Shown here piece after piece: positions 25,907 through 34,699 of a DNA stretch of 64,000 nt (position 1 is its first letter; each line of letters begins with the position of its first letter). The stretch lies in the NCBI RefSeq assembly GCF_002743055.1, contig NZ_PDYM01000001.1, positions 1-64,000 on the forward strand, in the 5' to 3' direction. The DNA comes from Sporosarcina sp. P13 (GTDB lineage Bacteria; Bacillota; Bacilli; Bacillales_A; Planococcaceae). Made by a program: the position numbers and the translations under genes. Below the pieces are notes generated by a model. That model was not told the DNA's origin. It saw nothing but the letters and a program-made list of their open reading frames with translations, and ran no database searches.

Positions 25907-27142
25907 TTGGTGAATTTAGAAAAAGAGAAACTTACGAAACATCTGCATTTCACGAAGAGTCAGTGGATCTTATTAGCGGGCATCTTATTCATCGCTGCTA
26001 CCATTCGTTCTCCGCTCACTTCGGTCGGTCCAATTATCGGATCTATCCGCGAGCAACTGCACATATCCAATTCACTTGCGGGCTTTCTGACGACAATTCC
26101 ATTACTTGCATTTGCGATTGTCTCACCGTTTGCACCGCGACTAACCAAACGTTTCGGACTAGCGCCTACGCTCTTTTATTCCCTTTTAATTTTAATGGTA
26201 GGTATTTTACTACGCTCTGAAGGTTCGAGCAATTTACTGCTACTTGGCACGTTTTTAATCGGTGTCGGTATCGCTTTTGCCAACGTTTTATTGCCAAGCT
26301 TATTAAAATTAAGTTTCCCACTACATATCGGCTTGATGACCGGTTTATACTCCGTATCCATGAATATATCCGCAACGCTCGCTTCAGGTATTGCGGTGCC
26401 AATCGCCAACGAAACGTCTTACGGTTGGCAAGGTGCGCTTGGTATTTGGGGTATCATTACGTTTATCGCAATCATTGTATGGATTCCACAAATCCGAGTG
26501 AAGCGAGAAATAGAGAAGGAAATCAACAAAACGATGAAAGTACAAGTAACCATTCCACTTTGGAAATCACCTGTCGCTTGGTTCGTTACGTTCTTTATGG
26601 GTTTACAATCCTTTCTATTTTACACGACTTCCTCTTGGATGCCGGTCGTGTTGCAAGATAGTGGCATGTCCGATGAAGCAGCAGGCTGGATGTTATCGCT
26701 CGTCCAGTTCTCACAATTACCTATGGTTTTCATCATACCAGTAATTGCGGATAAAGTTCGCAACCAAAAAGGACTCGTCGTGACAGTCTTCACTTGTTAT
26801 GTAATTGGTTATGGTGGGGTTTTATTTGGCAGTGAGAGCTTAACTGCTTTATGGATGATTTTTATCGGCCTAGCAGGCGGAGCAGCGTTCGGTTTATCGA
26901 TGATGTTCTTCACATTGCGATCAAGAACACCAGAAGAAGCCGCTTCGTTATCTGGTATGGCGCAATCGGTTGGTTATTTACTCGCTGCAGTTGGCCCTGT
27001 TCTGTTCGGTTACTTGCATGACTGGACAGGCTCATGGACCGTTCCACTTTATGTATTTTTATTCATCGCGTTATTACTGTTCATCAGTGGTCTGGGTGCA
27101 GGAAAAGATCGACTTCTATTTCCAAATGAAAAAGCTTTATAA
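25907..27142 (+). CDS. CynX/NimT-type MFS transporter
   Basis: Twelve-span major facilitator of the cyanate/nitroimidazole (CynX/NimT) group, 411 residues. Signature stretches are AATIRSPLTSVGPIIGSIRE in span 1, RLTKRFGLAPTLF in the 2-3 loop and GLAGGAAFGLSMMFFTLRSR in the second half. Substrate unknown. AGGAGG lies seven bases before the TTG at 25907; a GTG follows directly as an alternative start. The gene ends about 45 bases before a hairpin repeat. Confidence 0.87.
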   Translation: MVNLEKEKLTKHLHFTKSQWILLAGILFIAATIRSPLTSVGPIIGSIREQLHISNSLAGFLTTIPLLAFAIVSPFAPRLTKRFGLAPTLFYSLLILMVGILLRSEGSSNLLLLGTFLIGVGIAFANVLLPSLLKLSFPLHIGLMTGLYSVSMNISATLASGIAVPIANETSYGWQGALGIWGIITFIAIIVWIPQIRVKREIEKEINKTMKVQVTIPLWKSPVAWFVTFFMGLQSFLFYTTSSWMPVVLQDSGMSDEAAGWMLSLVQFSQLPMVFIIPVIADKVRNQKGLVVTVFTCYVIGYGGVLFGSESLTALWMIFIGLAGGAAFGLSMMFFTLRSRTPEEAASLSGMAQSVGYLLAAVGPVLFGYLHDWTGSWTVPLYVFLFIALLLFISGLGAGKDRLLFPNEKAL

Positions 27143-27186
27143 CTAAAACAGACTGGGACATTACTAGAAAATAGTCCCTTCCCTTA

Positions 27187-27296
27187 CGCTCCTGTTTCTT
27201 AAAAAAGATACGTTTATAAATACGTAGTCAAAAAGAAAAATGCATGGAGGCAATTTAATTGTCCTTCATGCATTTTCGAGGTTTTGTCCTAGCCTC
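27187..27296 (+). repeat. Hairpin-containing 3'-UTR repeat, copy 2 (acts as MFS gene terminator)
   Basis: Plus strand: AAGATACGTTTATAAATAC, AGTCAAAAAGAAAAATGCAT, a longer imperfect hairpin (ATGCATGGAGGCAAT with ATTGTCCTTCATGCAT) and CATTTTCGAGGTTTTGTCC. It is inverted relative to the copy at 24.72-24.83 kb and stands in the same place relative to the upstream transporter gene. Confidence 0.82.
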
Positions 27297-27319
27297 TTTC
27301 GTTTGGATATGAAACGTAT

Positions 27320-27490
27320 GAGTGATCCGGGATCTGACCACAAGCACTTTGATAACTCATTGTAGTTATCAAATGACTTATTAACTTTACGATGCTTTCT
27401 TTAAGTTCACATTCAAAAATCAAGTAAATAGCTGAACACTTCATTCACTATTCAGGAAAACATACTAGTTCAATGAAGCGAAACTGTATA
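27320..27490 (+). repeat. Degenerate intergenic repeat, type 2, copy 2
   Basis: Same block order as 24455-24600 (AGTGATCCGGGA, ATTGTAGTTATCAA, ACTTATTA, TTTAAGTTCACA, AGCTGA, ATTCAGGAAAACATACTAG). Direct orientation relative to copy 1. This and the hairpin repeat account for the 349 bases between the MFS gene and exoA. Confidence 0.5.
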
Positions 27491-27491
27491 C

Positions 27492-28250
27492 TTACCAATC
27501 TAACTCAGCAGAAATAGGGCAATGGTCACTGCCGAGTACTTCTGCATGGATTGAAACCCTTTTTAGTAGCGACTGCAATCGATTGGAAACAATTACATAA
27601 TCAATGCGCCAGCCGATATTTCGGGCACGTACATCTCGCATATAGGACCACCACGTATAAGCTCCTTCGGTCGTAGGATTCAAATAACGGAAAGTATCGA
27701 CAAAACCACTTTCAAGCAAACGCGTCATCTTCCCTCGTTCTTCTTTGGTAAAGCCTGAATTTCCTATATTTGATTTCACATTGCAAATATCAATTTCCTC
27801 ATGCGCAACGTTAAAATCACCACAGTAGACAACAGGCTTTTTCGCATCTAACGCAGTTAAATGAGCAAGCATGTCGTCTTCCCACTGCAATCTATACGGT
27901 AAACGCGCTAAATCTCTTTGAGCGTTCGGCGTATAGCTATTCACTAGAAAGAACTGTTCGAATTCTAACGTAAGCACGCGGCCTTCTGGTTCGTGATTTA
28001 GATCATTTAACCCATATTGCACCGACAGCGGCTGTTGCTTCGTGAAAACCACTGTACCTGAATAACCTTTTTTCTCTGCATAATTCCAATATTGATAATA
28101 CCCGTCAAAAGGCAATTCAATCTGTCCTTCTTGGCATTTGATCTCCTGCACACAGAAAATATCCGCATCCATTTCATCAAAAAACTTTGAAAACCCCTTT
28201 TTCACACACGCCCGAATACCATTGACGTTCCAAGAAACTACTTTCAACAT
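27492..28250 (-). CDS. exoA: Exodeoxyribonuclease III / AP endonuclease ExoA
   Basis: Base-excision repair enzyme that cuts 5' to abasic sites and trims 3' ends. The 252-residue EEP-fold protein has the Mg2+ ligands in SWNVNGIRA and CVQEIKCQ, the catalytic YTPNAQ and CGDFNVAHEEID motifs, RIDYVIVS and the terminal GSDHCPI with the catalytic Asp-His pair. The ATG at 28248-28250 gives the B. subtilis length; the longer frame adds six residues without a better ribosome binding site. Follows psuG by 32 bases. Confidence 0.95.
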   Translation of the reverse strand: MLKVVSWNVNGIRACVKKGFSKFFDEMDADIFCVQEIKCQEGQIELPFDGYYQYWNYAEKKGYSGTVVFTKQQPLSVQYGLNDLNHEPEGRVLTLEFEQFFLVNSYTPNAQRDLARLPYRLQWEDDMLAHLTALDAKKPVVYCGDFNVAHEEIDICNVKSNIGNSGFTKEERGKMTRLLESGFVDTFRYLNPTTEGAYTWWSYMRDVRARNIGWRIDYVIVSNRLQSLLKRVSIHAEVLGSDHCPISAELDW

Positions 28251-28282
28251 AACACGACCTATCCACATCTAATAATCGACTA

Positions 28283-29194
28283 TTAATTGCCGTTAAAACT
28301 AACTGCAAGTTTCGCTGCAAGTTCGGCATTAGATTTTACTAATGCAATATTTGCTTCCAAGCTTTTTCCACCTGTAAGTTCCTGTACTTTTTTCAGCATA
28401 TGCGGTGTTAGTTCTTTCCCACTGATCCCTAGTTGACTTGCTTCTTCCAATGCCTCAGCAACAATATTTTCCATATACTGTTCATCCATCGCATATTGTT
28501 CTGGAATTGGATTGGCAATGATTGCACTTCCTTCAAGTCCTAAATTCCATTTCACACGCAACATTTCCGCCATCATATCCACGTCATCTACTTGATAATC
28601 TACATGATGCGCACTACTTCTCGTATAAAACGCTGGAAAAATATCCGTCTGATAACCCATCACTGGTACACCTTTGGTTTCTAAGTACTCTAGCGTTTTT
28701 CCTAAATCTAAAATAGATTTTGCCCCTGAACAGACGACCGCTACACTCGTACGTGCGAACTCATCCAAGTCTGCCGAAATATCCATCGTCTCTTCTACAC
28801 CACGATGCACACCACCGATTGCACCAGTTGTGAACACGCGAATTCTCGCCAAGTCCGCAAAGAATATCGATGCAGCTACAGTCGTCGCACCTGGTTGCTT
28901 CGTTGCGATTAAATAACTAATATCTCGTCTTGATGCCTTCACGACACCTTTGCTATCGCCAAAGCGTTCTAATTCCTCATCTGATAAACCAATTTTAATT
29001 TTACCATCCATAATAGCAATCGTTGCAGGTACCGCCCCATTATCTCGCACGATTTGCTGGACTTCACGCGCCGCCCTAACGTTTTCCGGGTACGGCATAC
29101 CGTACGTAATAATTGTCGATTCCAACGCGACTAATGGTTTATCATATTTCATCGCTTCAATAACTTCATCTGAATACGAAACATATCTTCTCAA
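28283..29194 (-). CDS. psuG: Pseudouridine-5'-phosphate glycosidase
   Basis: Splits pseudouridine 5'-phosphate into uracil and ribose-5-phosphate (reversibly), allowing use of pseudouridine from RNA breakdown. The 303-residue protein carries the family stretches ALESTIITYGMPYPENV, NGAVPATIAIMDGKI, KQPGATTVAASIFFA and VMGYQTDIFPAFYTRSS. No psuK kinase gene is adjacent in this window, so the phosphorylated substrate must come from a kinase encoded elsewhere. Confidence 0.95.
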   Translation of the reverse strand: MRRYVSYSDEVIEAMKYDKPLVALESTIITYGMPYPENVRAAREVQQIVRDNGAVPATIAIMDGKIKIGLSDEELERFGDSKGVVKASRRDISYLIATKQPGATTVAASIFFADLARIRVFTTGAIGGVHRGVEETMDISADLDEFARTSVAVVCSGAKSILDLGKTLEYLETKGVPVMGYQTDIFPAFYTRSSAHHVDYQVDDVDMMAEMLRVKWNLGLEGSAIIANPIPEQYAMDEQYMENIVAEALEEASQLGISGKELTPHMLKKVQELTGGKSLEANIALVKSNAELAAKLAVSFNGN

Positions 29195-29268
29195 CTCAAT
29201 CTTCCCCCTAACCGATCAATATCTATATATTTATAATAATCATTCTACAGATGTAGTCAATGGTCCGC

Positions 29269-30381
29269 TTATATTATCTGCAAAATCTGATAGTTTTCCA
29301 AATCCCATCCTGTTGGCTTATCGAGTACCAACTGGGATAAAAGTTTACCGAGTAATGGCCCGACGGTTAACCCAGATGAACTTAATCCGTTTGCTATCCA
29401 AATGTTAGAATGACCAGGTAGCGCACCAATTACTGGCATAAAGTTTGGTGTATACGGTCGAATCCCTACGCGGACTTCTGCAACTTCCGCTTCACTTAAA
29501 GCAGGCGCAAGCGGTAAAGCATTCGTCAATACTTCTAGTATACCACCTGCAGTTGGCTGAATTTCGAAATCATCTGTATCTTCATGTGTAGCCCCCGCTA
29601 CAAAGCGCCCCTGTTGAAACGGTACGAGATATTGCGTGCTTGGCGGCATAATGACTGGCCACTCCCCAGAAGACGCATGTTTCGTCTGCAAATGAAGGAT
29701 TTGCGCCTTCTGTCCAGCTACTTGCAGTTTTATACCTAGTGGCGCTATAAATTCAGGAGCCCATGCACCAGCTGCCACGATTAATTCATCTGCCCGTATG
29801 ATTTCATCAGCAACGATAACACCACAAACGATTCCTTCTTCTATGTAAGGTTTGGCAGTGCCTTTCAAAATCTTAACACCACGCTTGTTGGCCACGCGTT
29901 CCAATGCATCACGCAATTTATTACCTTCTACTTTCGCTCCACCCGAAATCCAAAGCGCATAATATTCATCAGAAAGTATTGGCATATATTCTCTTGCCTG
30001 CCCGGCATCTAGTAAGCGGACTTCCCCAATTTCAGGAGATGAGATTCTTCGTTCTTCAAGTAACTTCATCTTTTTACGAAGTCGTTCCACATCGGTGTGG
30101 ATCGCTAGCGCACCTACTCTTTTATATCCCGTCTGTTTTTCTCCCTCTTCTTCCAATGAACGGATCAGCTCAGGATAATATGCGGCCCCAGCTGACGCCA
30201 GTGCGTACCAGGCTTTATTACGTCTTTGCGACGCCCAAGGACAAATGATACCCGCAGCTGCTTTCGTTGCTTGGCCAGGCTCTTGTCTATCTACAACAAT
30301 CACTTCTGTATCTGTTGCAGATAGATGATAAGCCGTCGAAATTCCGACAATTCCTGCACCGATAATGACAATTTTCTTCAA
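29269..30381 (-). CDS. FAD-dependent amino-acid/amine oxidoreductase (DAO family)
   Basis: 370-residue flavoprotein with the dinucleotide-binding motif KIVIIGAGIVGISTAYHL at the N-terminus, VVDRQEPGQATKAAAG for the ADP ribose and FAD contacts, and the C-terminal VRVGIRPYTPNFMPVIG followed by NGLSSSGLTVGP. This is the DadA/glycine-oxidase (DAO) fold. The substrate is likely a D-amino acid, glycine or an N-methyl amine, but nothing in the sequence or neighbours decides it. Transcribed alone, divergent from ilvE with a 130-base gap. Confidence 0.85.
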   Translation of the reverse strand: MKKIVIIGAGIVGISTAYHLSATDTEVIVVDRQEPGQATKAAAGIICPWASQRRNKAWYALASAGAAYYPELIRSLEEEGEKQTGYKRVGALAIHTDVERLRKKMKLLEERRISSPEIGEVRLLDAGQAREYMPILSDEYYALWISGGAKVEGNKLRDALERVANKRGVKILKGTAKPYIEEGIVCGVIVADEIIRADELIVAAGAWAPEFIAPLGIKLQVAGQKAQILHLQTKHASSGEWPVIMPPSTQYLVPFQQGRFVAGATHEDTDDFEIQPTAGGILEVLTNALPLAPALSEAEVAEVRVGIRPYTPNFMPVIGALPGHSNIWIANGLSSSGLTVGPLLGKLLSQLVLDKPTGWDLENYQILQII

Positions 30382-30452
30382 AAAACCCCACTCCTTACTG
30401 TATACATTTCAAGTTCAACAAACTTTTCACTTTATTTTTTCGGGAAAAGCTG

Positions 30453-30477
30453 TATAATTATTTTATTCGAAATAAAA
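30453..30477 (+). promoter_or_regulatory. Candidate ilvE promoter -10 and adjacent palindrome
   Basis: TATAAT at 30453-30458 lies about 55 bases before ilvE; the -35 is weak (TTTATT at 16 bases). Directly after it, TTTTATTCGAAATAAAA (30461-30477) is a near-perfect palindrome placed at the probable transcription start, a possible repressor site. No T-box or clear CodY box was recognised. Confidence 0.4.
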
Positions 30478-30511
30478 GATTTCGGAATATTCTACACTCC
30501 GAGGAGATCTG

Positions 30512-31612
30512 ATGATTATGACAAGATTACCTATGCAAGTCCAACTAACACAAAGCAAAAAGGAAAAACCGGACCCGTCCACCCTTATTTTCGGAAAGAC
30601 ATTCACGGACCATATGCTCATCATAGATTACGAAGAAGGTAAAAGCTGGCACAATCATCGTATCGTTCCATACGCTCCTCTGACTCTAGATCCTGCAGCC
30701 ATCGTCTTACATTACGGTCAAACCGTATTTGAAGGGATGAAAGCTTATCGCTCGGAAGAAGGAACAATTCGTTTGTTCCGTCCAGAAGAAAATATGAAAC
30801 GTCTAAACTATTCACTCGATCGTCTGTGCATGCCAAGAATCGATGAAGAAAACGCGCTCTACGCACTCAATCAATTACTTCAAATCGAGCAAGATTGGAT
30901 TCCTACATTAGACGGGACTTCATTATATATTCGCCCATTTGTAATTGCAACGGAAGCTTTCCTAGGCGTTGCCCCAGCTAAAAAGTATCAATTCTTTATG
31001 ATTCTATCACCTGTTGGATCCTACTATAAAGAAGGCATTCACCCCGTAAAAATCCTTGTAGAAAATGAGTTCGTCCGTGCAACAAAGGGCGGTACGGGTA
31101 GTGCAAAAACTGCAGGCAACTATGCTTCTGCATTAAAAGCACAAGAAGCGGCCGCTCAGGCAGGCTATTCACAGGTACTATGGCTTGACGGTGTAGAACG
31201 AAAGTATGTTGAAGAAGTTGGAAGTATGAATATTTTCTTCAAAATCAACGGTGAAGTTGTTACCCCTGCAATCAACGGTAGTATTTTAGAAGGTATCACA
31301 CGAAAATCCATCCTACAGTTATTGCGTCACTGGAATATACCAGTAGCCGAACGAAAGATTTCAATGGAAGAAATTAAAAATGCTTATGAAAATGGTGAAC
31401 TTGAAGAAATTTTCGGCACCGGCACAGCCGCTGTTATTTCCCCAGTTGGCGAATTAAACTGGGATGGCTATAAAATGGTCATCGGCAATGGCGAGACCGG
31501 CAAACTTTCTCAACAGCTCTACAATACATTGACACATATTCAAACCGGTGCAGAAGAAGATCCTTTTGGCTGGGTACACGTAATCAAAAAGCAGGTAGCT
31601 AAACTTGCATAA
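30512..31612 (+). CDS. ilvE: Branched-chain amino acid aminotransferase
   Basis: PLP enzyme (fold class IV) that interconverts leucine, isoleucine and valine with their 2-oxo acids. The 366 residues show VLHYGQTVFEGMKAY, SLYIRPFVIATE, TKGGTGSAKTAGNYASALKA, the VLWLDG loop before the Glu-containing EEVGSMNIFF, and IFGTGTAAVISPVG. The PLP lysine is expected in the TAGNYASALKAQ segment. Start ATG at 30512 with AGGAG close upstream; an in-frame ATG two codons on is also possible. Monocistronic, ended by a strong terminator. Confidence 0.95.
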   Translation: MIMTRLPMQVQLTQSKKEKPDPSTLIFGKTFTDHMLIIDYEEGKSWHNHRIVPYAPLTLDPAAIVLHYGQTVFEGMKAYRSEEGTIRLFRPEENMKRLNYSLDRLCMPRIDEENALYALNQLLQIEQDWIPTLDGTSLYIRPFVIATEAFLGVAPAKKYQFFMILSPVGSYYKEGIHPVKILVENEFVRATKGGTGSAKTAGNYASALKAQEAAAQAGYSQVLWLDGVERKYVEEVGSMNIFFKINGEVVTPAINGSILEGITRKSILQLLRHWNIPVAERKISMEEIKNAYENGELEEIFGTGTAAVISPVGELNWDGYKMVIGNGETGKLSQQLYNTLTHIQTGAEEDPFGWVHVIKKQVAKLA

Positions 31613-31632
31613 ATAGAATTGAATAATAAACT

Positions 31633-31666
31633 AAGCCCCTCTTCCTAAACAACGGAACAGGGGCTT
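31633..31666. terminator. Bidirectional terminator between ilvE and the ABC importer
   Basis: AAGCCCCT and AGGGGCTT stem with inner TTCC/GGAA pairing, between two convergent genes. U runs are short on both sides. Confidence 0.7.
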
Positions 31667-31673
31667 TCATGTA

Positions 31674-32471
31674 TTATACCGACAATAGTGCAGCGTCGCT
31701 CGTTAATTGTTCACCGCGAATACGCTGGAACTCAGCCATCAACTTCGCAATGGTTAAATCTTTCTTTTGCTCTTCTTCGACTTCCAAAATGATCTGTCCC
31801 TTATCCATCATGATCAAACGATTTCCAAGGTCGAGCGCCTGTTGCATATTATGCGTCACCATTAACGTCGTGAGCTTATCCTGCTCGACTAGACGCTTAG
31901 TCAGATCTGTGATCAACTCCGCACGTGAAGGGTCAAGTGCAGCCGTGTGCTCATCTAGCAAGAGAATAGACGGCTGAGTGAACGTCGCCATCAACAAAGA
32001 AAGTGCTTGACGTTCTCCACCTGACAATAATCCTACTTTCGCCATCATCCGATTCTCTAAGTTCAAGTGCAAAGTTTCAAGCGATGTTCGGAATAAATCT
32101 TTGCGCTTCTTATCTACTCCGCTACGTAGTGAACGTAATTTATTGCGTGAATAGGCCATCGCCAAATTCTCTTCAATCGTCATCGTTGGGGCCGTTCCAG
32201 CCATTGGATCTTGGAACACACGTCCAATCATCTTCGAACGTTTGAACTCTGCTAAACGAGTAACGTCTTTATTATCAATACAGATAGAACCGAAATCTGG
32301 AGTCAATGCACCCGAAATCATATTCATCATCGTTGACTTTCCTGCACCATTACTCCCGATCACCGTTACGAAGTCACCTGGTCTTAAATGAAGATTGATC
32401 TGATCTAGCGCCACTTTTTCATCCGGGGTCGCCTCGTTGAAAATCTTATTGATGTTGTCCAGTTTCAGCAA
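31674..32471 (-). CDS. ABC transporter ATP-binding protein (aromatic amino acid/TrpXYZ-like importer)
   Basis: 265-residue ATPase energising the importer formed with the next two genes. Walker A is GSNGAGKS, the signature is LSGGERQ and Walker B is SILLLDEHTAALDPS, with the switch His in VTHNMQQAL. The permease gene upstream overlaps it by 26 bases. The combination with an ABC_sub_bind-type lipoprotein and a BPD_transp_2-type permease resembles streptococcal TrpXYZ importers; the substrate is inferred only. Confidence 0.88.
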   Translation of the reverse strand: MLKLDNINKIFNEATPDEKVALDQINLHLRPGDFVTVIGSNGAGKSTMMNMISGALTPDFGSICIDNKDVTRLAEFKRSKMIGRVFQDPMAGTAPTMTIEENLAMAYSRNKLRSLRSGVDKKRKDLFRTSLETLHLNLENRMMAKVGLLSGGERQALSLLMATFTQPSILLLDEHTAALDPSRAELITDLTKRLVEQDKLTTLMVTHNMQQALDLGNRLIMMDKGQIILEVEEEQKKDLTIAKLMAEFQRIRGEQLTSDAALLSV

Positions 32472-33489
32472 CGCGATGACCTCCTTGTGATGCTTTCATT
32501 TCCATTCGTTCAGCTTGCCTTTTTGCTTTCCTCGCTTTTTCGCGTCTCTTGTCCAAAATCTGTGGAATGATCAAAGCCGCGATTACAATCACCGCAGTAA
32601 TCAGTTTCATATCCCCTGAGTCAAGAATTTTCACACGCAAGGATAGTCCCAAGACGATTCGGTAAATAACTGCACCGATGATGACAGCCAACGTTGTGCG
32701 GAAAATCGTCTTCGTTCCAAAGATTGCTTCTCCGATAATGACAGAAGCCAAACCGATAATAATCATACCGATTCCCATGCCGTTATCCGCAAATTTACCA
32801 TACTGAGCAATCAGTGAACCTGAAAATGCGACGAGTGCATTGGAAATTCCTAGACCAAGAATGACTAGCGTATCTGTATTCGCAGAAAAACTACGAATCA
32901 TCTTTTTATTATCACCTGTTGCACGAATCGCTAGACCTAATTCAGTCTGTAAGAACCAGTCCGCAATAAATTTAATAATAATCGTTACAAGAATCATCAA
33001 GAACAATGTACCCCATGTGGAAGGAAGATGTTCAATTCCTAGCCCAGACAATAAGCCATTAATCACTTCGTCTACCCCAAGGTTACTCCAAAATCCTTGA
33101 AACTTACTAAAAATCGTTTCTGCGTTTAAAAGTGGAATGTTCGGACGTCCTACTGAGCTTTCAGTAGTCAGTCCCATTATCCGAAGGTTTATCGAGTAAA
33201 GAGCTATCATCATAAGTATTCCGGATAAAAGTGGATTGATTTTTCCTTTGGTATGTAATAATCCAGTTATACATCCCGCAAAAAAACCGACCACAATAGC
33301 GGTTAATGTTGCAACAAGCGGATGATAATCAAAAACGATCATCGTAGCGGCTACAGCTGCACCTGTTACAAAACTTCCATCCACTGTTAAATCCGGAAAA
33401 TCAAGCACTCGGAATGTAAGATACACTCCGAGTGCCATAATCGCATAGATGATGCCCTGCTCAACTGAGCCAAATACAGCTGAAAACAT
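32446..33489 (-). CDS. ABC transporter permease (TrpXYZ-like)
   Basis: 347-residue membrane subunit of the branched-chain-type (BPD_transp_2) permease class with eight or so spans. Recognisable parts are MALGVYLTFRVLDFPDLTVD near the N-terminus, the DGSFVTGAA turn, and ELGLAIRATGDNKKMIRSF, the coupling loop towards the ATPase. A basic tail of about 35 residues follows the last span. Between the lipoprotein gene (18-base gap) and the ATPase gene (overlap). Confidence 0.88.
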   Translation of the reverse strand: MFSAVFGSVEQGIIYAIMALGVYLTFRVLDFPDLTVDGSFVTGAAVAATMIVFDYHPLVATLTAIVVGFFAGCITGLLHTKGKINPLLSGILMMIALYSINLRIMGLTTESSVGRPNIPLLNAETIFSKFQGFWSNLGVDEVINGLLSGLGIEHLPSTWGTLFLMILVTIIIKFIADWFLQTELGLAIRATGDNKKMIRSFSANTDTLVILGLGISNALVAFSGSLIAQYGKFADNGMGIGMIIIGLASVIIGEAIFGTKTIFRTTLAVIIGAVIYRIVLGLSLRVKILDSGDMKLITAVIVIAALIIPQILDKRREKARKAKRQAERMEMKASQGGHRVAETGQHQ

Positions 33490-33507
33490 GCACGACCATC
33501 TCCTAGT

Positions 33508-34518
33508 TTATTCTACAATTTCTGCATTCCAATCATCTTGAATTTCAAGACCGATTGCTTCTGCAGTCTTTTGGTTCAACAGTAATTTCAAGTTTTGAGG
33601 TACTTGCACAGGTAATGTCTCTGTTTTTGCTTCTCCCGTAAGAACCTGCGCTGCCATCTGTCCTGCTTCATAACCGATGTCATAATACTCGAAACCGTAC
33701 GCACCAAGTCCACCACGTTTAACTGAATCGAACTCGCCGACCATCATCGGAATTTTATTGTCATTCGCAACAGAAATCACAGATTCCAAAGCGGAAACAA
33801 CAGTGTTGTCTGTGATGATATAGAATGAGTCTACAGATCCAATCAATGATTCTGCCGCTTGTTTTACATCAGCTGATGTTGCAACAGACGCCTCAACTAC
33901 TTCCATATCCATATCTTTCAAGATTTCTTTTACTGAATCGACTTGTAGACGTGAATTTTGCTCTCCAGAATTGAAGATCATACCCACTTTTTTTGTACCC
34001 AAGCTATCTTTCAAAAACTTCATTGTGTTTGAAATTGCATCCGGATGATTATCAATTGTTCCTGTGACATTGCCCCCCGGCTCTTCGTTAGAAGCTACTA
34101 ATTCTGCTGCAACCGCATCCGTTACTGAAGTGAAGATAATCGGAATATCCTGTGTTGCACTTACTGCTGCTTGTGCACTTGGTGTAGAGTTTGCAAAAAT
34201 CAAGTCAACTCCTGCGCCTGCTAAGTTGTTTGCAATTGTTACGTTCGAACTGTTATCATTTTGCGCATTTTGCTTATCGTATTCAACTTCCAAACCAGCA
34301 TCTTCAATCGCTTTTTGGAAACCTTCTAGCGCAGCATCTAAAGATGGGTGTTCAACGATTTGCGTAACACCAATCGTATATTTTTGTTTACCATTCTCTT
34401 TATCATCATTTTGGTCGTCTGTTGCTGAACCTGATGACTCCTTTTCCCCACCACACGCAGCTAGAATGAGCACAATACTAAAAAGTGCCGTCGCATAAGT
34501 CACCCAACGTTTCATCAT
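33508..34518 (-). CDS. ABC transporter substrate-binding lipoprotein (ABC_sub_bind family)
   Basis: 336-residue solute-binding protein anchored by a lipid: signal peptide with lipobox ILAACGGE, then a Ser/Asp/Glu-rich linker. The mature part has the periplasmic-binding fold of the PF04392 type, with YTIGVTQIVEHPSLDAALEG, IFANSTPSAQAAVS and VGMIFNSGEQNS. Members bind tryptophan, tyrosine or related compounds. First gene of the operon, with a good promoter about 75 bases upstream. Confidence 0.9.
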   Translation of the reverse strand: MMKRWVTYATALFSIVLILAACGGEKESSGSATDDQNDDKENGKQKYTIGVTQIVEHPSLDAALEGFQKAIEDAGLEVEYDKQNAQNDNSSNVTIANNLAGAGVDLIFANSTPSAQAAVSATQDIPIIFTSVTDAVAAELVASNEEPGGNVTGTIDNHPDAISNTMKFLKDSLGTKKVGMIFNSGEQNSRLQVDSVKEILKDMDMEVVEASVATSADVKQAAESLIGSVDSFYIITDNTVVSALESVISVANDNKIPMMVGEFDSVKRGGLGAYGFEYYDIGYEAGQMAAQVLTGEAKTETLPVQVPQNLKLLLNQKTAEAIGLEIQDDWNAEIVE

Positions 34519-34585
34519 TCAAAATCCTCCTAACATAATATCTATCGCCTGTCGGTATATTCAGAAAAGGCAATAATTATACGTA

Positions 34586-34614
34586 ATCCTACACGTTACT
34601 TTGCTATCCGTCAA
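34586..34614 (-). promoter_or_regulatory. Probable sigma-A promoter of the TrpXYZ-like operon
   Basis: TTGACG (34609-34614) and TAGGAT (34586-34591) separated by 17 bases on the minus strand. No T-box leader was recognised in the short untranslated region. Confidence 0.62.
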
Positions 34615-34644
34615 TGGAATATTCCATATTGCAAATAAATTCTC

Positions 34645-34686
34645 AAAAAAAAACAGCCTATCGCAGAAACTACTATGCGACAAGCT
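34645..34686 (-). terminator. Terminator after the polar amino acid ABC ATPase gene
   Basis: AGCTTGTCGCA and TGCGATAGGCT pair with two G-U pairs and are followed by nine U on the minus strand. Confidence 0.85.
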
Positions 34687-34699
34687 ACTTTTTATGATT

